A DNA stretch of 11,190 bases from NCBI GenBank assembly GCA_014860845.1, contig JACZIY010000595.1, positions 1 to 11,190 on the forward strand, read 5' to 3'. The notes beneath the pieces were generated by a model. The model did no database searches. It was not told the DNA's origin and saw only the letters and a program-made list of their open reading frames with translations. Below, one piece after another: positions 6,683-11,190 of the stretch. A program made the position numbers and the translations under genes. Within the stretch, counting starts at the first letter, position 1. The number at the start of each line of letters is the position of its first letter. The stretch comes from Anaerolineaceae bacterium. Lineage in GTDB: Bacteria > Chloroflexota > Anaerolineae > Anaerolineales > Anaerolineaceae.

Positions 6683-8001
6683 AATTTTCAAAACCAACTG
6701 GCATGAAAGCGTTCACGATCGTGTGGTTTGGACAACTGATATCCCTTACAGGATCAGGAATGTCGTTTTTCGCGTTGACATTGTGGGCCTGGGAAAAGAC
6801 TGGGCAGGCAACCGCTTTGAGCCTGGTAGGTTTTTTTGGTCTGGCCCCTCAGGTAATCTTCAGCCCAATTGCTGGTGCGTTAGTTGACCGTTGGAACAGA
6901 AAAACTTCGATGATCATAAGCGATTTAGGCACTGCTTTTGGAATGTTCGTTATTCTAATTCTGTTCAGCAATGATTCATTGGAAATTTGGCATTTGTATA
7001 TTTTGGCTATGATCTCTGGGATATTCCAGACATTTCAATGGCCGGCTTATTCTTCGGCCATTTCCGTCATGATTCCTAAGGATCAATATACCCGATCTAG
7101 CGCAATGATATCGCTGGCAGAATGGGGTTCTGGGATCTGGGCACCCGTGTTAGCAGCAGCCTTAATAGGACGTTTAAAATTATCGGGAATCATAACAATT
7201 GATTTAATTACCATGGCCATAGCCATATCTGCCTTGCTTATCATCGTAATTCCTAATCCTACAAGATCAAAAGAGGGCGAAGAAAGTCGAGGCTCTATTT
7301 GGAAAGAATCATTGTTTGGATTTAAATACATATTAGCAAGACCCAGTTTGTTTGGACTTCAAATGATCTTCTTCTTTGGAAATTTTTTTGCAGCTTTCCT
7401 GGGAATCTTGAGCAATCCTATGATTTTAGCCAGAACAGGCAACAATGCCACAATCCTTGGCAGTGTTCAATCAATTGCTGCGATTGGCGGAGTTATTGGA
7501 AGTTTGATTATCACAGCCTGGGGTGGGTTTAAAACAAAGCGGGTTCGAGGTGTTCTTCTGGGTTGGATATTCAGTGGTTTATTTTTCTTTTTTGTGGGAG
7601 CAGGACAGGGAGTGGTGTGGTGGAGTGTGTTCTTTTTTCTATCCTCCCTTGTCATTCCATTAGTGAATAGTTCAAATCAAGCCATCTGGCAATCAAAAGT
7701 ACCTCCTGATCTACAGGGCAGGGTTTTTTCGGTTCGAAGGCTCATTGCTCAAATTGTTAATCCGCTGGGATTGTTGATAGCAGGACCGCTGGCAGACAAG
7801 CTTTTCGAACCCGCTTTGTTGACTCCAGATAATGGTATAACTATTTTCTTAAGCACCTGGTTTAAACCTGGTCCTGGGGCGGGAATGGGTTTATTAATAA
7901 CTATCGCCTCTTTGATGATAATTTTTGTTGGCTTTTATGGATTTCTATCACCATCTGTTCGAAATGTGGAGACGATTATTCCCGATTTTGATTCAGAATA
8001 A
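6679..8001 (+). CDS. major facilitator superfamily exporter (MFS_3 / EntS-MefA-like)
   Basis: The 440-residue integral membrane protein has about twelve hydrophobic segments. The loop between helices 2 and 3 carries motif A, GALVDRWNRK (66-75). A charged cytoplasmic loop at about 194-210 divides the two halves. The second half has the characteristic VPPDLQGRVFSVRRL segment and a GPLADKLFEP echo of motif A. This pattern is typical of the enterobactin-exporter/macrolide-efflux branch of MFS drug-proton antiporters; the substrate cannot be deduced, and calling it a resistance gene would be unsupported. The start is supported by AAGGA at 6665-6669, nine bases before ATG 6679. It lies 92 bases after the last lipoprotein gene and is closed by a strong terminator, so it may be an independent unit or the end of the upstream one. 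Confidence 0.88.
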   Translation: MKFSKPTGMKAFTIVWFGQLISLTGSGMSFFALTLWAWEKTGQATALSLVGFFGLAPQVIFSPIAGALVDRWNRKTSMIISDLGTAFGMFVILILFSNDSLEIWHLYILAMISGIFQTFQWPAYSSAISVMIPKDQYTRSSAMISLAEWGSGIWAPVLAAALIGRLKLSGIITIDLITMAIAISALLIIVIPNPTRSKEGEESRGSIWKESLFGFKYILARPSLFGLQMIFFFGNFFAAFLGILSNPMILARTGNNATILGSVQSIAAIGGVIGSLIITAWGGFKTKRVRGVLLGWIFSGLFFFFVGAGQGVVWWSVFFFLSSLVIPLVNSSNQAIWQSKVPPDLQGRVFSVRRLIAQIVNPLGLLIAGPLADKLFEPALLTPDNGITIFLSTWFKPGPGAGMGLLITIASLMIIFVGFYGFLSPSVRNVETIIPDFDSE

Positions 8002-8030
8002 AAAAAGCATGCGCCGATCTGCATGCTTTT
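8001..8030. terminator. bidirectional rho-independent terminator
   Basis: AAAAGCATGC (8003-8012) pairs perfectly with GCATGCTTTT (8021-8030) around an eight-base loop. The stem is flanked by A residues on the left and T residues on the right, so it has a U-tract in either direction. It begins at the MFS stop codon and lies 24 bases from the end of the convergent OsmC-family gene, so it can serve both. Confidence 0.85.
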
Positions 8031-8053
8031 CTATCGATCATTAATTCGTTTGA

Positions 8054-8470
8054 TTACGCTTCCAGTATAGTGATCTTATGATTTATTTTTGCTGTCTTGA
8101 TCAAAATAGCCTGACCGGGACAATAGGTTGTTTCAGATAAGGTTACTGCCTTCTCTACTAATTTTGGATCCAGGCTTTTACCTGTAACAACGTACTCAAT
8201 CATAATATCCGAGAAAATCTTTGGATGATTTTCAACGCGATTGGCATGAATTTTCACTTCAAAATTTGCAACATCCTGTCTCATCTTTGCCAGGATGGAG
8301 ATAACATCCATTCCAGTACAACCAGCCAACCCAATCAGAAACATTTCCATTGGTAAGAAACCATCCTCATCGCCACCAACAGCTTTCTTCCCTCCAAGAG
8401 GTAAAGTGTATCCTGAGTCTGCTGTTCCAGTAAAACTCAATCCTTTATGCCAGGTAATTTTTGCTTCCAT
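8054..8470 (-). CDS. OsmC/Ohr-superfamily peroxide reductase (YhfA-like)
   Basis: The 138-residue soluble protein has the full OsmC-fold pattern: PMEMFLIGLAGCTGMDV with the first active cysteine Cys51 and conserved Glu42, and TYCPGQ with the second, Cys117. These two cysteines reduce organic or fatty-acid hydroperoxides in characterised members through a disulfide intermediate. Length and motifs are normal for the YhfA-type subgroup. AGGA (8477-8480 on the complement), six bases before the ATG, supports the start. It follows the disulfide oxidoreductase gene after 20 bases with no terminator, so the two are probably one transcript; that enzyme could plausibly re-reduce it, although lipoyl proteins or thioredoxin are the known partners of some relatives. 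Confidence 0.9.
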   Translation of the reverse strand: MEAKITWHKGLSFTGTADSGYTLPLGGKKAVGGDEDGFLPMEMFLIGLAGCTGMDVISILAKMRQDVANFEVKIHANRVENHPKIFSDIMIEYVVTGKSLDPKLVEKAVTLSETTYCPGQAILIKTAKINHKITILEA

Positions 8471-8490
8471 CTTTTTTCCTTTCCAATCAA

Positions 8491-9165
8491 TTAATTCAAC
8501 GAGAGCGCTTTTTCAATTTCACCCATTAATCTTGATTCTGGGACTGCGCCAACAACTTCACCAGAGCCACTATTAATTATAGTATGAGGCACGCCTGATA
8601 CATTGAATTGATTGGATAATTCAGCAAATTCCATTGCCTCAACCATTTCACCGGTCACATATTTACTTTCCATCGCCATCTGGTGGGCAAGAATCACTGC
8701 CTGAGGGCAATAGGGGCAGGTTGGGGTTACAAAAACCTGCAAATTGACAGAATTTTCTAATTTTGATAATTTCTCGCGAATCGCAGGAGATAATCCAGAA
8801 TCTTGTTTTGAGACCATTACGAGATCATTAATTAATGTCGTGAATTCGTGACCTGCAGGAATACCAGAAAGACGGATACCATAATCAATAATTTCTTCTT
8901 CTCTTACTCCTGCAATTACAGTCATAGGGACCTTGTCAATGTTGTATTGATTTGCTACATCCTGATTTTCTTCAAAATCGTATTCTTCAATAGAGATTAA
9001 TTCGCTTAACTCAGCAATTTCATTTAATAAACCCAGTGTTTCGCTGCAATATTCACAGTTTTGTTGATTACTCCCAAAGAAAACAATTTTGACTGGTTTA
9101 TCTAATTCACCAAAAAACTCTTTTACCTGATCTTTAATTTTGTCATCCAATAATTTACTTGCCAT
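8491..9165 (-). CDS. glutaredoxin-like protein disulfide oxidoreductase (PDO)
   Basis: From ATG 9165 the protein has 224 residues and consists of two thioredoxin-fold units. The first contains CEYC (37-40) with cis-Pro in VPM (Pro80); the second contains CPYC (150-153) with cis-Pro in VPH (Pro193). Two active sites in one soluble chain of about 220-230 residues is the signature of the PDO family of thermophiles and deep-branching bacteria, which exchanges thiols and disulfides in the cytoplasm. The start is moved from a longer reading frame (ATG 9183) because GGAGGAG (9168-9174) lies directly before ATG 9165, and because the 9183 ATG sits in a predicted hairpin. It lies 42 bases after the zinc-ribbon gene and 20 bases before the OsmC-family gene, suggesting a redox operon. 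Confidence 0.9.
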   Translation of the reverse strand: MASKLLDDKIKDQVKEFFGELDKPVKIVFFGSNQQNCEYCSETLGLLNEIAELSELISIEEYDFEENQDVANQYNIDKVPMTVIAGVREEEIIDYGIRLSGIPAGHEFTTLINDLVMVSKQDSGLSPAIREKLSKLENSVNLQVFVTPTCPYCPQAVILAHQMAMESKYVTGEMVEAMEFAELSNQFNVSGVPHTIINSGSGEVVGAVPESRLMGEIEKALSLN

Positions 9166-9167
9166 TT

Positions 9168-9174
9168 CTCCTCC
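9168..9174 (-). promoter_or_regulatory. Shine-Dalgarno that fixes the PDO start
   Basis: On the minus strand GGAGGAG is followed by AA and ATG 9165. Taking GGAGG as the core, spacing is four bases, a little short but far better than anything ahead of the alternative ATG at 9183. Confidence 0.7.
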
Positions 9175-9179
9175 AAGAT

Positions 9180-9196
9180 TCATCTCAACGAGATGA
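9180..9196 (-). other. short hairpin in the PDO leader
   Basis: Minus-strand TCATCTC and GAGATGA form a perfect seven-base stem with a GTT loop. There is no U-tract, so it is not a terminator. It covers the ATG at 9183 and lies just upstream of the PDO ribosome binding site. Confidence 0.45.
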
Positions 9197-9206
9197 GGTT
9201 TTGTTT

Positions 9207-9229
9207 ATCAGGTGAAACACCCACCTGAT
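9207..9229 (-). other. hairpin spanning the end of the zinc-ribbon gene
   Basis: ATCAGGTG (9207-9214) and CACCTGAT (9222-9229) form a perfect eight-base stem with a seven-base loop over the last codons and stop of the zinc-ribbon gene. The transcript continues with AAACAAAACC rather than U residues, so it is not a standard terminator; it could affect message stability or be incidental. Confidence 0.45.
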
Positions 9230-9408
9230 GTATATCCACAATTTGAGCACACCAGGTTGAGCATTCCATCGTATTCAAATAATCCTTTTCGACATATTGG
9301 ACATGTGGATCCAAATCTTATTTCTGCTGTCTCGTTTTGCTCAAAAATTATTGTTTCAAATATTTTTTGATTCTTACCTGGCGCAAAATTAACTTCTTTA
9401 TTACTCAT
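9208..9408 (-). CDS. small zinc-ribbon protein of unknown function
   Basis: The 66-residue protein has a polar N-terminal half without recognisable features and a C-terminal zinc ribbon, CPIC (36-39) and CSNCG (54-58), separated by fourteen residues. A fifth cysteine lies in the C-terminal GGCFT (Cys64). The four paired cysteines suggest one structural zinc. I do not recognise a specific family; such ribbons occur in small transcription-associated and redox-linked proteins. Its position as first gene before PDO and the OsmC-family gene suggests a thiol/redox setting, and Cys64 could be redox active, but this is inference. AAGGA at 9414-9418, five bases before ATG 9408, supports the start. Confidence 0.75.
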   Translation of the reverse strand: MSNKEVNFAPGKNQKIFETIIFEQNETAEIRFGSTCPICRKGLFEYDGMLNLVCSNCGYTSGGCFT

Positions 9409-9467
9409 TACAATCCTTTAGATGCCAATCTATTGAAAAAGTGGCAGATGAATTTCTTCTTAACAAT

Positions 9468-9495
9468 AAAAAAATAACCAGGTAGTAAGCCTGGT
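9468..9495 (-). terminator. rho-independent terminator after the anti-sigma gene
   Basis: On the minus strand ACCAGG (9495-9490) and CCTGGT (9482-9477) form a six-base stem with a seven-base loop, followed by TA and seven T residues (9474-9468). It lies 40 bases beyond the anti-sigma stop, ends the tsaD-sigma-anti-sigma unit, and separates it from the zinc-ribbon/PDO/OsmC unit. The rest of the 9409-9534 gap shows no convincing promoter; the loose TTGTTA near 9460 on the minus strand has no good -10 partner. Confidence 0.75.
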
Positions 9496-9534
9496 AGAAA
9501 TTATCACGATCAAATTTAAATGTGTAATTTTGGA

Positions 9535-9783
9535 TTATTTTCTAAATTGCTCAATATTGAGTCTGTAAAAAAGCCTGTCTTTTACGTCGTCCGGGGTTTT
9601 TTCTTTTTCTGCTTGTTGATGATAAATATCAATTGTTTTTTTGAGTGTATTGACGACGATTCTACAATTATCACATTCACTGAGATGTTTATCCAATTCT
9701 GCGCATAATTCTTCGGATAGATCCCCATCTACATACGAGGAGATGGTGTCAACAAATTCTTTACAGTGGAGATGTTTTTCCAT
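9535..9783 (-). CDS. ZAS-type (RsrA-like) zinc anti-sigma factor
   Basis: From ATG 9783 the protein has 82 residues and no membrane segment, so it is a soluble cytoplasmic regulator. It carries the zinc anti-sigma pattern: Cys7, then SSYVDGDL, then HLSECDNC with His33, Cys37 and Cys40. Spacings of 26, 4 and 3 residues equal those of the redox-sensing RsrA of Streptomyces (C11-H37-C41-C44). It should bind and silence the sigma factor encoded immediately upstream, releasing it when the zinc/thiol centre is oxidised; the redox response is inferred from spacing. An extra Cys27 is present. The start at 9783 is preferred over the overlapping ATG 9810 because GGAG (9791-9794) lies seven bases before it. 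The sigma stop and this start are one base apart (TGATATG), indicating translational coupling. Confidence 0.85.
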   Translation of the reverse strand: MEKHLHCKEFVDTISSYVDGDLSEELCAELDKHLSECDNCRIVVNTLKKTIDIYHQQAEKEKTPDDVKDRLFYRLNIEQFRK

Positions 9784-9784
9784 A

Positions 9785-10384
9785 TCAATACTCCGTGAGT
9801 CTTTCGCCAAAATAAATGCTTAATTCTTCTCTCAATTTCATACGTGCTCTCAATAACCTGGTTTTAACATTCGTCTCAGTCAGGTCCAATGCCTGGGCTG
9901 TTTCAATAATGGACAATCCCTCAATATCTCTTAAAATAAAAACTGTCCGTAAATTCTCTGGCAACTTTTGAATTGCATCATTTAATACACTGCGGGTTTC
10001 ATTGGTTAGAAACTCCGATTCTGGCAAACAACACCAATCCACGATCTGCGAAACAGAAATTCCTTCATTCTCTTCATCACCTGCATCATCGTGTATGATA
10101 GAAATTTCGGGTTTTCGCTTGCGGATCACCATTAAGGATTCGTTGACAGCAATTCTATATAACCAGGTGGAGAGGTTTGAACGACCTTCAAAATTCTCTA
10201 ATGACCGTAAAGCTTTGATGAAAGTTTCCTGCAATACATCTTCTGCTTCTGCCTGATTGTTCAGCATTCTAAGCGCGACCCGATAAATGGGATCGGAAAA
10301 TTGTTGTACCATTTTCGTGAGTTCTTCTAGGTCTCCAGATTGCAACTTTTTGAGATTTAAAGGTTCTGATTCTTCATTAATCAT
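9785..10384 (-). CDS. ECF-family RNA polymerase sigma factor
   Basis: The 199-residue protein has the two ECF domains. Sigma region 2 (about 26-92) contains AEDVLQETFIKALRSLENFEGRSNLSTWLYRIAVN, with the DVLQETF segment that contacts core polymerase and the -10-binding W and N residues. Region 4 (about 135-188) contains LPENLRTVFILRDIEGLS and a helix-turn-helix ending in TNVKTRLLRARMKLRE, which reads the -35 element. The linker (about 92-134) is rather long and acidic (DDAGDEENEG) and includes an unusual Cys118-Cys119 pair. AGGAG (10396-10400), eleven bases before ATG 10384, supports the start. It lies 33 bases after tsaD and one base before its anti-sigma partner, so all three are probably co-transcribed. 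It probably directs a stress regulon; its target promoters cannot be identified here. Confidence 0.93.
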   Translation of the reverse strand: MINEESEPLNLKKLQSGDLEELTKMVQQFSDPIYRVALRMLNNQAEAEDVLQETFIKALRSLENFEGRSNLSTWLYRIAVNESLMVIRKRKPEISIIHDDAGDEENEGISVSQIVDWCCLPESEFLTNETRSVLNDAIQKLPENLRTVFILRDIEGLSIIETAQALDLTETNVKTRLLRARMKLREELSIYFGERLTEY

Positions 10385-10417
10385 TTAGATGGTTTCTCCT
10401 GTCAAAAAGTTACAGAT

Positions 10418-11190
10418 TTAAGATAATGGCCAATTAGGAAGCACATCTATGTCTATCGGATCTATCAGATTATTTACAAAACGGAAGTAACCTGCAGCGG
10501 CAATCATGGCTGCATTATCTGTGCAATATTTGAATTGTGGGATAAAAATGTTGAAGTTTGTCTGGCCAAGGAAAGTATCTCGTAATAATTGATTCGCTGA
10601 GACACCTCCCGCAACAATAATGTTCTTTACTTTGTGTTGACGGGCGGCTTGAATTGTTTTTTGAAATAATACGTCTACTACAGCTTGTTGAAAACTTGCA
10701 GCCAGATCCTCCACCGGCAACCTGGATCTTGATTTTTCTAATTCTCGCACCATTCGCAAAACGGATGTTTTGAGTCCTGAAAATGAAAAGTTCAAACTCC
10801 CATCCAGGTTAGCACGTGGAAAATTATATGCGTTTGGATTCCCATTCAAAGCTGCTTTCTGTATGGATGGGCCACCAGGATACGGTAAACCCAATAAGCG
10901 AGCAACTTTATCAAATGCTTCTCCGGCTGCATCATCCAAAGTGCTACCCAGTCTTTTGTAATTGAGATGCCCTCCCATCAAATTAATTTCTGTGTGACCA
11001 CCAGAAACCAGTAAGGCAATTAGGGGGAATTCCGGAACTGGTGGGGGATTAGGCACTTCTGATGAATAAACCCAGGATGAATAGATATGACCTTCCAGGT
11101 GGTTGACTCCGATTAATGGCAATTTTTTTCCCAGTGCAATTCCTTTTGCCATATTCATCCCTACAACTAACGAACCTGCCAACCCAGGAC
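10418..11190 (-). CDS. tsaD: tRNA N6-adenosine threonylcarbamoyltransferase, N-terminus cut off
   Basis: The gene runs off the right edge; upstream of the internal TTG at 11182 the frame is open and reads PG, giving the family motif GPGLAGSLVVGMNMAKG. Other hallmarks are the metal-binding HLEGH (two His four apart), SGGHTEI, DDAAGEAFDKVARLLGLPYPGGP, NFSFSGLKT, GGVSANQLLR and the metal-ligand Asp in CTDNAAMIAAAG. The protein transfers the threonylcarbamoyl group from TsaC/Sua5-made threonylcarbamoyl-AMP to A37 of ANN-decoding tRNAs, together with TsaB and TsaE in bacteria. About 257 residues are visible out of the usual 335-350, so roughly 80-90 N-terminal residues, with the first part of the actin-like ATPase fold, are missing. 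The ECF sigma gene starts 33 bases after its stop. Confidence 0.96.
   Translation of the reverse strand, partial: PGLAGSLVVGMNMAKGIALGKKLPLIGVNHLEGHIYSSWVYSSEVPNPPPVPEFPLIALLVSGGHTEINLMGGHLNYKRLGSTLDDAAGEAFDKVARLLGLPYPGGPSIQKAALNGNPNAYNFPRANLDGSLNFSFSGLKTSVLRMVRELEKSRSRLPVEDLAASFQQAVVDVLFQKTIQAARQHKVKNIIVAGGVSANQLLRDTFLGQTNFNIFIPQFKYCTDNAAMIAAAGYFRFVNNLIDPIDIDVLPNWPLS

Noticed and set aside
6679..8001. Naming the MFS gene as a macrolide-resistance determinant
   Set aside because: The branch resembles MefA/EntS-type exporters, but substrate specificity cannot be read from these motifs.
8295..8576. A 93-codon plus-strand frame across the OsmC-family gene and the end of PDO
   Set aside because: It is antisense to two motif-complete genes and crosses their intergenic gap with no domain.
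9166..9183. Six-residue N-terminal extension of PDO from ATG 9183
   Set aside because: GGAGGAG lies between that ATG and the next one at 9165, which is a clear ribosome binding site for the shorter form.
9784..9810. Longer anti-sigma factor starting at ATG 9810 inside the sigma gene
   Set aside because: The ATG at 9783 has GGAG at good spacing and the usual family length; the extra nine residues add no motif.

Overview
The window looks like chromosome of a moderately AT-rich bacterium, most likely a member of the Chloroflexota (class Anaerolineae). This is an inference. It rests on the style of the proteins: lipoproteins with long Thr/Pro linkers carrying LysM plus M23 domains, an Ino1-type inositol phosphate synthase, a two-domain CxxC disulfide oxidoreductase, and a small soluble zinc anti-sigma factor. 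I see no mobile element, CRISPR array, rRNA or tRNA. Genes are densely packed; the longest gene-free stretch is about 130 bases (9409-9534).

Left half, plus strand (1-6586): the 3' end of a myo-inositol-phosphate synthase gene is followed after 28 bases by a run of four surface lipoproteins. The first is a NodB-like polysaccharide deacetylase. The next three are paralogues, each built as lipobox, Thr/Pro-rich linker, LysM domain, helical middle domain with an invariant glutamate, and C-terminal M23 peptidase domain. Their zinc-ligand spacing is that of LasA/beta-lytic protease (M23A: His, 12 residues, Asp, later HxH) rather than the common HxxxD type. All three also carry an Asp-rich DLDGDG loop. 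Together they look like an envelope or cell-wall remodelling set: deacetylation, glycan binding, possibly glycan cleavage, and peptide cross-link cleavage. This is the most interesting part of the window.

Middle (6587-8030): an MFS exporter gene, preceded by a possible 23-codon leader ORF that ends in an ATGA overlap with it, is followed by a strong bidirectional terminator (8001-8030) that separates it from the convergent minus-strand genes.

Right half, minus strand (8054-11190), read right to left: tsaD (cut by the window edge), an ECF sigma factor gene, and its ZAS-type anti-sigma gene, whose C-H-C-C spacing matches the redox sensor RsrA. A terminator follows at 9468-9495. Then come a small zinc-ribbon protein, a glutaredoxin-like protein disulfide oxidoreductase with CEYC and CPYC centres, and an OsmC-family peroxide reductase. 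A redox-responsive sigma/anti-sigma pair next to thiol-redox enzymes suggests, without proving it, that they belong to one stress response.
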